This document shows positions 1 to 9,058 of a stretch of DNA of 64,000 nucleotides, piece by piece. Location of the stretch: assembly GCA_934636105.1 (NCBI GenBank), contig CAKTZR010000003.1, positions 62,001 to 126,000 of the forward strand, in the 5' to 3' direction. How positions within the stretch are numbered: position 1 is the stretch's first letter; each line of letters starts with the position of its first letter. The stretch comes from an uncultured Clostridia bacterium. GTDB lineage: Bacteria > Bacillota > Clostridia > Christensenellales > Aristaeellaceae. The position numbers and the translations under genes were made by a program. The notes under the pieces were generated by a model that was not told the DNA's origin, ran no database searches, and saw nothing but the letters and a program-made list of their open reading frames with translations.

Positions 1-249
1 AGCAACCAGATCTCCCTGATTGATGTGCTTTGCCATCTGGTTGATGTTCGCGCTCGTGCGGCGCATCAGCGAAACAATCTGCTTGAGTTCGGGAATATCG
101 AGCCGAACAATCAAGCCGGTAATCGCCATCTTGCGCAGGTACGCGCTCAGGTTCGAGGTGCCGAGCTTTTCCATGTTTGCGTTGATCTTCGCCAGCTCAT
201 CTTCCGTTACCCAGAAAGTAATCATTTTATCGCGGCTGCGTTTTGCCAT
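1..249 (-). CDS. mobC: MobC-like relaxosome accessory protein (3' end outside window)
   Basis: The visible 83 codons begin MAKRSRDKMITFWVTEDELA and continue through a region ending near ANINQMAKHINQ. This is the ribbon-helix-helix plus helical pattern of MobC-family plasmid mobilisation proteins, which help the relaxase nick at the transfer origin. The start codon at 249 overlaps the TGA stop of the DUF3849 gene by one base (TGATG), so the two are probably translationally coupled. The relaxase gene would be expected just past the left edge. The family assignment is good; the C-terminus is not visible. Confidence 0.8.
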   Translation of the reverse strand, partial: MAKRSRDKMITFWVTEDELAKINANMEKLGTSNLSAYLRKMAITGLIVRLDIPELKQIVSLMRRTSANINQMAKHINQGDLVA

Positions 250-728
250 CAGCGCTCAATCCCTTTCCGGCTCTGCGGAAGATCTCTGGATGGGGAAGCG
301 GCACTTTTCAGCGCGCCCAGAACGGAGAATTTCTGCTTTTCCAGTTCGCGGCGCGTCAGGCTGATGAATCCATCCAAAACGGCGGGATGGCTTTCGCACT
401 GGAACAGGAAGCGATGCTCGCCGCCTGTCGCCGGATCGCCCGGAATGGAGAAGTGTTCCGCCCATGCCTTGTTGTCGCGAGAGAAACGCCCATCCCAGCC
501 GCGCAGTTGAAGCGTGTTGGCTAATACATAAAGCATACGCTCCTGACCAAACTGTTCAATGACGGGCTTATAGCAATCCTTTTTGAGACGGAAACCATCA
601 AAGTTCTCAGAGATAGCCTTGTCGATTGCATTTTTGCAATTCTTGTTTTCATGCAGCGAGACACGGTAAAGGTCAAGCTCGCCGACGCTTTTCGCATACG
701 CGGCGGTTTCGGTATAAATCGGTGTCAT
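249..728 (-). CDS. DUF3849 domain protein
   Basis: About 159 residues starting MTPIYTETAAYAKSVGELDL. The pattern (NKNCKNAIDKAI, FDGFRL, then YVLANTLQLRGWDGRFS and SHPAVLDGFI) is that of DUF3849, a family found almost only in clostridial conjugative elements and of unknown biochemical role. I chose the ATG at 728, which has GAAGGG upstream, over an in-frame start 30 bases earlier. It lies downstream of the methylase/helicase gene and is coupled to mobC, so it is probably co-transcribed with DNA-processing genes. Confidence 0.75.
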   Translation of the reverse strand: MTPIYTETAAYAKSVGELDLYRVSLHENKNCKNAIDKAISENFDGFRLKKDCYKPVIEQFGQERMLYVLANTLQLRGWDGRFSRDNKAWAEHFSIPGDPATGGEHRFLFQCESHPAVLDGFISLTRRELEKQKFSVLGALKSAASPSRDLPQSRKGIER

Positions 729-832
729 ATTATCATCCCTTCTTTCCAAAAAAAGCAAGAAAAAACGTCGATTTTAAGCCCTTATCTCTACGTGCAGACA
801 GGGAAATGTACCCCTGTGATTGAGAAAATGGC

Positions 833-3800
833 TCACAGCGCCGCATCTAAAGGACGGTCGCTGCGTCTTTGCGGCGTATCCTTCTGCATCCCGGATGAGC
901 CGCGTTCAAGCGAAGCCAGAACGGAAGGCTTTTCGCTTTTGTTGTTCATTGGAGCAGATTTGTCCATACTTAAAAGCGCATCCAGTTCTGCCAGACGCGC
1001 ACTTTTTGTTGTCAGCTCCAGCTCTTGCGGGAATGGCTGAGTGATTTCGAGTTTGGCGGCTTCGATTTGCTGATGCAGACTGTCTACCTGTTCCTGCGCT
1101 TTCTGCATCCGCACGGGAATATTGTTCAGCGCATTTTCGATACGCAGCAGGTTGCCGCGTGCGTCTGCACCGAGATTGACGATGTGCGTCATTTCGCCGC
1201 GCAGCAGCAGCTGAAACTGCGCGTTGAATGAATCGTAGGACAGCGTGACGGATAGACCGCGATAATGACCAATTGCGATATCGTGGTCGTGCGGCGCAGT
1301 CTTGCACAACGCGAGCAGCGTTTCGCCTGCGGCAGATTTGTCCGCATAAGCCTTGCCCAAAAGCTCAATGCCCACAAAATCTTCCTGCGGTACGGGATGG
1401 TCGGAAAGCGTCTGTATATCCGCTTTGAACCCGGCGATATAATCCTCCTGCTGACGGAGCTGTTCAGGATAAAAACGAACAAGCTGATCTTCCAGACGAA
1501 AGCGTTTTGATTCATGGTCGGCTTTCATCAGCCGCAGTTTAGCGACTTCCACATCCAGATTCATCTTTTCCTTAATACGCGGATCGCCTGCGCACAGCGC
1601 CTTGATTTCCGCATAAGAGAGCGCGGTTTCGTCTACATCATCGCAGGCGCGAACGGGCGATTTGCTGGACATGATCTGTGAAATAAACTTCTGTTTCGTC
1701 TCAATGGTCTGCCACAAATAAGCGTCGAACGAGCGTTCTGTAACGTATCGGTAGATGTGGACTTCGGGGTTCATATTGCCCTGGCGGATGATGCGTCCGG
1801 CTCGCTGTTCAAGGTCGCCCGGCCGCCACGGAGCATCCAGGTCATGCAGGGCAATCAAGCGATCCTGGCAATTTGTTCCTGCGCCCATTTTTGCAGTGCT
1901 GCCGAGCAAAATCCGTACATCGCCGGAGCGAACTTTGCTGAAAAGCTCTTTCTTCTGCACATCGGTTTTGGCTTCATGAATAAAGGCAATCTCTTCCCGC
2001 GGAATCCCCATGCTGACGAGTTTTTCGCGGATGTCGTCATATACATTAAAGCGATCGGCAGGCAGTTCGCCGGTTTCGATAAACGCAGCATCCTTTGCGG
2101 CATCGTCTTTTACGGCAGGAGCTTTACCGGTCGGCGTTGAAAGGTCGCAAAACAAAAGCTGGGTGAGCTTGTCCGCCTGTCCTTCCCGCCAGATACGGAA
2201 AACATTCTGTACACAGGCGTTGACTTTGCTTCCGGGGTCGTCGGGGAGCAGCGGGTTGATGAGCCGCTGATCGAGTCCCAGTTTTCGCCCGTCCGAAGTA
2301 ATTTTGAGCATGTTATCGACCTTCGGATCGACTGAACCCGAATGAACCTGTGCGGCACGCTCGGAAAGTGCCTGAATCATTTCCTGTTGGTATTCGCTTG
2401 GCTTGACGGAGATGTTTTCAAAATGCGGTGTAGGCGTTGGCAGATGAAGCTGATCGGCGGTTTTGATATCAGCGGTTTCCTTGAACATCGCCATCAGTTC
2501 GGGTAAATTAAAGAATTTGGCAAAGCGTGTGCGTGCACGGTATCCGGTGCCCTCCGGCGCAAGCTCAATCGCCGTCACTGTTTCACCAAATGTTGAAGCC
2601 CAGCAGTCAAAATGCGCCAGCCCTTTGCGTTTGAGCGTATCGTATTGAAGATAGCGCTGCATCGTGTACAGCTCGGTCATGGAATTGGAAACGGGGGTGC
2701 CGGTGGCGAAAATAATGCCTTTCCCGCCTGTGATTTCATCCATGTAACGGCACTTGGCAAACATGTCGGAGGACTTTTGCGCTTCTGTGACAGAGAGTCC
2801 CGCCACATTGCGCATTTTGGTATATAGATATAAATTCTTGTAAGAATGCGCTTCATCTACAAACAGGCGGTCAACGCCTAATTCTTCGAAGGTCACAACA
2901 TCATCTTTCCTGTGTTCCGCGCGAAGCTTTTCCAGCCGGGTTTCCAGACCACGCTTTGTTTTTTCAAGCTGTTTAATGGAAAAATGCTCGCCGTGGCTTT
3001 CCGTGAGTTCCTCGATGCCTTCGGTAATTTCTTCGATTTGTTCCTCGATCAATCGCTCCTGACGCGCCTGCGAAATCGGTATTTTTTCGAATTGAGAGTG
3101 ACCGATGATGACCGCGTCATAATCGCCGGTAGCGATGCGTGCACAGAATTTTTTGCGTCTGGACTGCTCAAAATCCCGTTTGGTGGCAACCAGAATGTTG
3201 GCACTGGGATAGAGCTGCAAAAACTCGCTCGCCCATTGCCCGGTCAGGTGATTGGGAACGACGAACAGCGATTTGGAGCAGAGACCAAGCCGTTTGGATT
3301 CCATCGCAGAGGCGACCATTTCAAAGGTTTTGCCCGCGCCAACTACATGTGCAAGCAGCGTATTCCCGCCGTACAGCACATGCGCGATGGCGTTACGCTG
3401 GTGTTCCCGCAGGGTGATTTCGGGGTTCATGCCGGAAAAAGTGATGTGCGATCCGTCATATTCGCGAGGTTTTGTCGAATTAAAGAGATCATTGTATTTT
3501 TCAACCAAACGCTGACGGCGTGCGGGATCCTGCCAAATCCACTTCTGAAACGCATCTTTAATTGCCTGCTGCTTTTGCTGAGCAAGCGTTGTTTCTTTCT
3601 GGTTCAATACGCGCGTTTCCCTGCCGGCAGCGTCCTCAACCGTATCATAAATGCGCACATCGCGGAGGTTCAGGGTATCTTCCAAAATCCGATATGCGTT
3701 GGCACGATCTGTGCCGTATGTGACGGATGCGGCAACCGTTGAAGATAAGCGTGTCTTGCCGGAGATGTTCCATTCGGCGGTCATGGGAAAAAAGCGCACC

Positions 3801-6800
3801 TGAACAATGTCCCTGAAACGATAGGGAACGCTGAATGTTTCAACCATGAACTGCTGAATCGTAGCCGGATCGAGCCAGGTTGCGCCGAGCCGCACGTCGA
3901 TTTCAGAAGCGTCAAGGTCTTTGGGCTGCGCATTTTCAAGTGCTTGCACATTGACGGCGAATTGGTCGTCTTGCAGCGCGGCTGTCCGTGCCGCACGCAG
4001 TTTTTCACGTACATTTCCGGACAGGTACTCGTCAGCGGTCACAAACGTGTCCGGCGCTTCGGGCAGACGAAAGATTGCGCCGGTCAGCTCATCAGCAAGC
4101 ACATTTTCAGCTTTGCCGGTTAATCCAGCCATGAAGGGAAGGTCAACGCCCGCTTTTTCGCTGATGGATACCGCCAACGCTTCCATCGCTGTATCGACGT
4201 GCTCGACCGGCTTCGATTGACGGATGGTGCGCTTGGTGAACATGTCCGCTTTGCGCTTGAGTTTTCCCTTGTCATCCAGAATCTCAAGGGAACATAGCAG
4301 ATAATAGGAAGAATCGGACGAAAAAACCTGATTATTGGCTCTGTCGCTGATAAGCCCATACCTGGTTGTGAAATCGTCGTATGTGCGGTTCAACTCGTCT
4401 TGACGCTGATGAATGTCGTCATCCGTTGCATCGTTTATTTGCGCGTCAATCAGGCGACGGGTACAATCCCGCAGCTCAATCATCCCCTTGACGCGCTCCT
4501 GCGTCGTCTGATTGAGTACGGGACGGGTCATCACCGAATTTTCGCGGTAGTAAACCTGACCGTTCACAAGCGCATACGAGAAATTGCGCACATCGGGATC
4601 AGCCGGAATCGTCCGTCCTTCGTTTATATCCATTTCGGACAGTTCTATTCTTTTGTATTCTCCGTCGATGTTCCGTACCGCCGCATGGAGCTGCTGCGCG
4701 AGGTCTGCGCCGGGAATCGGTTCGCATGTAGTTTCCTTCTCGTTTCCGTACATGCTTTTGTCCCATTGCATCCTGCCCAGCATCATGTCGGGATGATCGA
4801 CAAAGTAGCTGTTGATGGGGATGCCGTCCGCCGTCTGCCCCAGATGGATCCAATCCGGCTCTATGTCGATGGGATGTTCCCTCTTTTGAAGAAAGAGAAT
4901 ATCCGATGTGACTTCCGTTCCGGCGTTGGCTTTGAAGGCGTTGTTCGGCAGTCGGATCGCGCCCAGCAGCTCCGCCCGCTGCGCAATATATCGACGCACA
5001 TCAGGGGAAGCCTTGTCCATCGTGCCTTTGGATGTAATAAACGCAATCACGCCGCCCGGTCGCACCTGCTCCAACGCCTTTGCAAAAAAGTAGTCGTGAA
5101 TCAGGAAACCGTATTTGTCAAACGGTTTGTCCGCAACTTTGTAATTGCCAAACGGTACGTTGCCGACAGCGACATCAAAAAAGTCTTTGCGGCTGGTCTT
5201 TTCAAAGCCCCTGATCTCAATTTGCGCATCGGGATAGAGCTGTCGCGCAATGCGGCCGGTGATGCTGTCCAGCTCCACGCCGTAGAGCTTTCTGCCCTGC
5301 ATTGCTTCCGGCAGACAGCCGAAAAAGTTGCCAACGCCGCAGGACGGCTCCAGTATGTTGCCGCTCTGAAAGCCCATGTTGCCCAGGGCTTCATACATTG
5401 CTCGGATAACCATCGGGCTGGTATAGTGGGCGTTCAGGGTAGAGCCGCGCGCCGCCTCATATTCCTCATCTGTCAATAGACTTTTGAGCTGCTGGTATTC
5501 TTCCGACCATTGCGCGTTATTCCCGTCATAGGCTTGCGGGATGCCGCCCCATCCGACGTACCCGGATAAGATTTCCTGCTCCTGCGGTGTTGCCTGCCTT
5601 TCCTCGGCTTCGATCTGTTTGAGTGTCTGGATGGCAGCGATGTTGAACGCATATTTCGTTTTTGCGCCGCCTTCGCCCAGATGATCGTCCGTGATGCGGA
5701 AATTATGTACGCTAGGCTGTTCGGTTTTTGTGCCGGATTCAATAGAAGTTTCAACATCTTCCTTCGATTGCTCATCAGGCGGTTTGGGGTTATCGGTTTC
5801 GACTTGATTCGGCTCTGTTTGCCCCTCAAACAGAAAGGTATTTCGCGCATCTTCAGCGAGCATCCGCTCGAAGTTTTCCCTCGGCTCTATCCTTGAAATT
5901 GGATAAAGCAACGTCGGATCACGCATGGTTACATGTGTATCCGTGACTTCTTCAATGATAAATGCCGTATTGCCCAAATAGACAGTATCGCCTGCCTGAT
6001 AGGGCGGCATCGGAGGGTGGTGGTCATCGACTAAATCTGATGGATTTTCAGATTCCTGCGTTACAGCAACTTCTTCTGGTTGTTCAGGAAAATCGCGCCC
6101 TTCTACCTGCGCATGTGCCTTTTCGTCTGGATAATGACCATAAATGTACAGATACCGATGCTCTTGATGGTTGTAAACAGCGGCACCATCATAGGCAAAT
6201 CCATCGCTTTCCATTGTGCCGTTCACATAGCCTTGCGCGACCTTGATTGCTTCTTCCAAGGTTTGATATTCGATTTTCTCATCAAACCCATTTTCAAAGT
6301 GGTGATAAACTACAACTTGATACTGCGGAGTCATCTGCTCGTCATAGTCATCAATCGCTTCTTTTGTCAACCATTCCGGTTTTGCAGGAAGCGTTTCATA
6401 AATCTCCCGCATTTTTGCAATCTGCGCGCGAACATTTCCCGCCCACAGATGCTTTTCCACACGACCGCCAGCGCCAAGAAAATAATCGCAATCGGCTTTC
6501 AGACGGCTTAAAAGCTGGTAATCGGGGTTTTGCTTCGGATCATGTTTTTTCTGTTTTGCGTCAATGTCTGCTTGCGTAACTTGGGAGGGTGAAGGGATTG
6601 CCGCTGCTGCCAACGTAGGATAAATCTCATCCAAAAGTTCCTGATGCAGCTGATCGTGAAAGGCAGGCATATCAAAATACAATCGAGTAAGCTGAAGATC
6701 GTCAGAGGCTGTGACAATGCGGCGGATAGCTTCCGCGCCCTCCAAATAAGCGTTCTGACGGTCTGAATTGCGGCAGGCATTAGCGAAGGATTCATCTTGG

Positions 6801-9040
6801 GATAGCGCATTTCCGACGGCCAGCTTATATTGTTCAAACAATCTCTGTATGGCAGGCTGGGGCTGATGCTGTGTCGGTGCATTTTGCTGGCTAAGATATC
6901 GGTTTTGACGAATCAACTCGGTGATTCGTTCAGCTACCCGTTCCCATTTCAGCAGCACATCCGGGCAATCTGGCTTTTTCAGCAACATGCCTTTTGCATC
7001 GTGCCATTCGTTACTGTAAAATGCACCCGATACACCAGGACTGCGCCCGCCTGTTCCATATTCTTTTTTGAGAAATTCCAGCTTTTCATTTGTGCTATGC
7101 GGTTCAGAAAAGAACCGAGAAATCCGGCTGTCTGCGCCTGCAAAGGGAACGTTTTTTGTCAATACCGCGTTGATTTCATCCTGTGTGATAAAGCTCTGCA
7201 CATCAGGCAGTTTCATCTCACCTTCGGGCAGTTCTTTCTGAGCCAATGCCAAATCTCTGAGCCGGGGCAAAATGTTTCGAGGAGGAGAGAATCGCGAACG
7301 CATCAAATCGGGTTGCAGCGTGACCGCATCCGTAAAGACTTCAAGCTGCCGAATCAGTTTGTTCAAAAATTCAGGTTGCTCCATCTTTTGGGTGAGCTGA
7401 TCGACGGAATCCTGAAAAGCTGCCAAACTGTCCATCGGCATGATGGGAAGATAGTCAGGTTTGTTGTCGGCACGGTCGCGGTTCATGTAGACCAGCCGCT
7501 CAGCAACTTTTCGACGAACCATTTCGGTTGCTTCGACATTTTCGAGATGCGTACTGAATTGCCCGGCTTCAATCAGCTCGCCGAAGCGCTTTGCTGCATC
7601 CGTCCACGATATGATTTGCGCGTTGTTGGCATATCGTGCGCGATCTCCGGCAGCGATGCGGATTCCGCTTGTGTCATACCAAACCGAAAAGCGCCGCCCA
7701 TCCAGCTGAAAACCGTTGCCGTCGTGATAAAGCGTCCGCATGTGCGCCGCAATCCCTTCAGTGGGTTTACTAATCATCGCGTCAAACGCCAGCTCCATGC
7801 GGATGTTTTCACTGTTGCCGCCAAAGCGCAGCGCCATATCAAGCATTTTGGATATGGAAGAAGGAGCGGAAACCGCTTGGTCATCCGCTCCTTCGCTATG
7901 TTCGGTTGTCGGTATATCAAAAAGGCTTGTCTGTCCCGGATTTAAGCGTACACCAGCTCGGTCAGCACGATTTCTTCCGCCTGCGCTTTCAAGCTGTTCA
8001 TCATGCCGACCCACGCCATCGGATCGCGCTCCTTCAACGCTTCGGTCACGCCCTGCGCCGCCGCCATCTCGCTGACTATGCGGTTCACCCTTTCGTTTGC
8101 CGTTCGGTCGATTTCCGCCAGATGTCCCGTCAGCTCGCCCGTCAGGAGCAGGCTGTTGAACAGCATTTTCTTGTGTTCTTGCAGATACGCCTTGCGCATC
8201 CTGCCGTACTTGCCCAGCGTCACCTGTTCGTCCGGAATTTTCAGGTCGGGAATCTGGTATCCGTTCACCGTTTTGTAGTTCAACATGTTCTTTGCTCCTT
8301 TCAACGCTTCGCGCTTCCCGCTCGATGCTTCTCAATACTTCTTCGGAGATTTCGCTGACCGCCGTACCAAGCGCCATCAACGCCTGCGGCGTATTCCATT
8401 CGAGGACAGTTGCGAAATCTTCCGGCTCGAACCGATGTTCTTCCATCAATCCACAGCGGCACAGCAGCGTGTATTGGATTGCCGATGTCGCCGTATTTCG
8501 GAAGACCAATTCGAGGTTGAGTTCATCATACCCCATAAGCAGTGACCCGTCAACGATGGCACGAATCTCGTCCTGATGTTCCTGCCAGTAGTCCATGACG
8601 CGCTGCATCGCGATTTCTTCGAGCTGACCTGCAAGCCCCCGATTGGCAGAGATATCGTATTCCTTTTCCAGCATGGCGGCGATGGGCGCTTGGTTATCTT
8701 CATGGATTGCCCAGGTGAAAGGCGTTCTGGAGTTTCGCCGAGCGCCGGTGTCCGACACGTCGAAAACATAGTGATAGCGCGGCACGTCGCCGGTCATATC
8801 CAGCAGCGCGATGCCTTTTGCGCCGCGCCGGACGTACCGCCGCATGGTGTTCGTCCACAGCTCAAACGACGCGCAGGCGGTCGCGTCCGGGCGCTGGGCG
8901 TAGATCATCATCTGGTCGTAAAAACCATATTTGTACAGGGTGGAAGCCGTTTGCAGAAACGAGCGCCACGTTTCCCCGTCGGCGGAGATCTCGCGCGCGG
9001 TCTGTGCGGCAAGCTGTACATAATCGTCAATTTTGGGCAT
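833..9040 (-). CDS. Giant conjugative-element protein: ArdC-like N-terminus, N6-adenine methylase and SNF2-type helicase
   Basis: A 2735-residue protein typical of clostridial conjugative elements. Residues 1-110 resemble the ArdC antirestriction N-terminal domain. About 245-366 is a Gly/Arg/Asp/Gln-rich linker that is the alternative-frame reading of tnpV. About 1190-1390 is an Eco57I/YtxK-like methyltransferase with the SAM-binding CGVGNFF (about 1232) and catalytic-loop variant GNVPFGNY (about 1291). About 1880-2600 is an SF2 helicase with Walker A HVVGAGKTFEM (about 1900), Walker B VDEAHS (about 2060) and motif VI QRAGRIIRQGN (about 2410). Its likely role is protecting or processing element DNA during transfer; that is inferred from context. 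The start at 9040 has GGAGGAG 8 bases upstream and lies 18 bases after topB. Confidence 0.85.
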   Translation of the reverse strand: MPKIDDYVQLAAQTAREISADGETWRSFLQTASTLYKYGFYDQMMIYAQRPDATACASFELWTNTMRRYVRRGAKGIALLDMTGDVPRYHYVFDVSDTGARRNSRTPFTWAIHEDNQAPIAAMLEKEYDISANRGLAGQLEEIAMQRVMDYWQEHQDEIRAIVDGSLLMGYDELNLELVFRNTATSAIQYTLLCRCGLMEEHRFEPEDFATVLEWNTPQALMALGTAVSEISEEVLRSIEREARSVERSKEHVELQNGERIPDSRPENSGRTGDAGQVRQDAQGVSARTQENAVQQPAPDGRADGTSGGNRPNGKRKGEPHSQRDGGGAGRDRSVEGARSDGVGRHDEQLESAGGRNRADRAGVRLNPGQTSLFDIPTTEHSEGADDQAVSAPSSISKMLDMALRFGGNSENIRMELAFDAMISKPTEGIAAHMRTLYHDGNGFQLDGRRFSVWYDTSGIRIAAGDRARYANNAQIISWTDAAKRFGELIEAGQFSTHLENVEATEMVRRKVAERLVYMNRDRADNKPDYLPIMPMDSLAAFQDSVDQLTQKMEQPEFLNKLIRQLEVFTDAVTLQPDLMRSRFSPPRNILPRLRDLALAQKELPEGEMKLPDVQSFITQDEINAVLTKNVPFAGADSRISRFFSEPHSTNEKLEFLKKEYGTGGRSPGVSGAFYSNEWHDAKGMLLKKPDCPDVLLKWERVAERITELIRQNRYLSQQNAPTQHQPQPAIQRLFEQYKLAVGNALSQDESFANACRNSDRQNAYLEGAEAIRRIVTASDDLQLTRLYFDMPAFHDQLHQELLDEIYPTLAAAAIPSPSQVTQADIDAKQKKHDPKQNPDYQLLSRLKADCDYFLGAGGRVEKHLWAGNVRAQIAKMREIYETLPAKPEWLTKEAIDDYDEQMTPQYQVVVYHHFENGFDEKIEYQTLEEAIKVAQGYVNGTMESDGFAYDGAAVYNHQEHRYLYIYGHYPDEKAHAQVEGRDFPEQPEEVAVTQESENPSDLVDDHHPPMPPYQAGDTVYLGNTAFIIEEVTDTHVTMRDPTLLYPISRIEPRENFERMLAEDARNTFLFEGQTEPNQVETDNPKPPDEQSKEDVETSIESGTKTEQPSVHNFRITDDHLGEGGAKTKYAFNIAAIQTLKQIEAEERQATPQEQEILSGYVGWGGIPQAYDGNNAQWSEEYQQLKSLLTDEEYEAARGSTLNAHYTSPMVIRAMYEALGNMGFQSGNILEPSCGVGNFFGCLPEAMQGRKLYGVELDSITGRIARQLYPDAQIEIRGFEKTSRKDFFDVAVGNVPFGNYKVADKPFDKYGFLIHDYFFAKALEQVRPGGVIAFITSKGTMDKASPDVRRYIAQRAELLGAIRLPNNAFKANAGTEVTSDILFLQKREHPIDIEPDWIHLGQTADGIPINSYFVDHPDMMLGRMQWDKSMYGNEKETTCEPIPGADLAQQLHAAVRNIDGEYKRIELSEMDINEGRTIPADPDVRNFSYALVNGQVYYRENSVMTRPVLNQTTQERVKGMIELRDCTRRLIDAQINDATDDDIHQRQDELNRTYDDFTTRYGLISDRANNQVFSSDSSYYLLCSLEILDDKGKLKRKADMFTKRTIRQSKPVEHVDTAMEALAVSISEKAGVDLPFMAGLTGKAENVLADELTGAIFRLPEAPDTFVTADEYLSGNVREKLRAARTAALQDDQFAVNVQALENAQPKDLDASEIDVRLGATWLDPATIQQFMVETFSVPYRFRDIVQVRFFPMTAEWNISGKTRLSSTVAASVTYGTDRANAYRILEDTLNLRDVRIYDTVEDAAGRETRVLNQKETTLAQQKQQAIKDAFQKWIWQDPARRQRLVEKYNDLFNSTKPREYDGSHITFSGMNPEITLREHQRNAIAHVLYGGNTLLAHVVGAGKTFEMVASAMESKRLGLCSKSLFVVPNHLTGQWASEFLQLYPSANILVATKRDFEQSRRKKFCARIATGDYDAVIIGHSQFEKIPISQARQERLIEEQIEEITEGIEELTESHGEHFSIKQLEKTKRGLETRLEKLRAEHRKDDVVTFEELGVDRLFVDEAHSYKNLYLYTKMRNVAGLSVTEAQKSSDMFAKCRYMDEITGGKGIIFATGTPVSNSMTELYTMQRYLQYDTLKRKGLAHFDCWASTFGETVTAIELAPEGTGYRARTRFAKFFNLPELMAMFKETADIKTADQLHLPTPTPHFENISVKPSEYQQEMIQALSERAAQVHSGSVDPKVDNMLKITSDGRKLGLDQRLINPLLPDDPGSKVNACVQNVFRIWREGQADKLTQLLFCDLSTPTGKAPAVKDDAAKDAAFIETGELPADRFNVYDDIREKLVSMGIPREEIAFIHEAKTDVQKKELFSKVRSGDVRILLGSTAKMGAGTNCQDRLIALHDLDAPWRPGDLEQRAGRIIRQGNMNPEVHIYRYVTERSFDAYLWQTIETKQKFISQIMSSKSPVRACDDVDETALSYAEIKALCAGDPRIKEKMNLDVEVAKLRLMKADHESKRFRLEDQLVRFYPEQLRQQEDYIAGFKADIQTLSDHPVPQEDFVGIELLGKAYADKSAAGETLLALCKTAPHDHDIAIGHYRGLSVTLSYDSFNAQFQLLLRGEMTHIVNLGADARGNLLRIENALNNIPVRMQKAQEQVDSLHQQIEAAKLEITQPFPQELELTTKSARLAELDALLSMDKSAPMNNKSEKPSVLASLERGSSGMQKDTPQRRSDRPLDAAL
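7942..8286 (-). CDS. tnpV: TnpV-family protein encoded in an overlapping frame inside the methylase/helicase gene
   Basis: A 114-residue protein starting MLNYKTVNGYQIPDLKIPDE and ending AEEIVLTELVYA. This is the full-length pattern of TnpV, first named in the chloramphenicol-resistance transposon Tn4451 and of unknown function. The reading frame is shifted one base relative to the surrounding 2735-codon gene on the same strand. The ATG at 8286 has a perfect AAAGGAG (8295-8301) 8 bases upstream, which strongly suggests it is really translated. In the main frame the same bases encode a low-complexity linker, the usual look of the passive partner in an overprinted pair. A TnpV relic with no function is the alternative, but the intact frame, start and ribosome binding site argue against it. 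Confidence 0.75.
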   Translation of the reverse strand: MLNYKTVNGYQIPDLKIPDEQVTLGKYGRMRKAYLQEHKKMLFNSLLLTGELTGHLAEIDRTANERVNRIVSEMAAAQGVTEALKERDPMAWVGMMNSLKAQAEEIVLTELVYA

Positions 9041-9058
9041 TTCATCGCTCCTCCGTCT

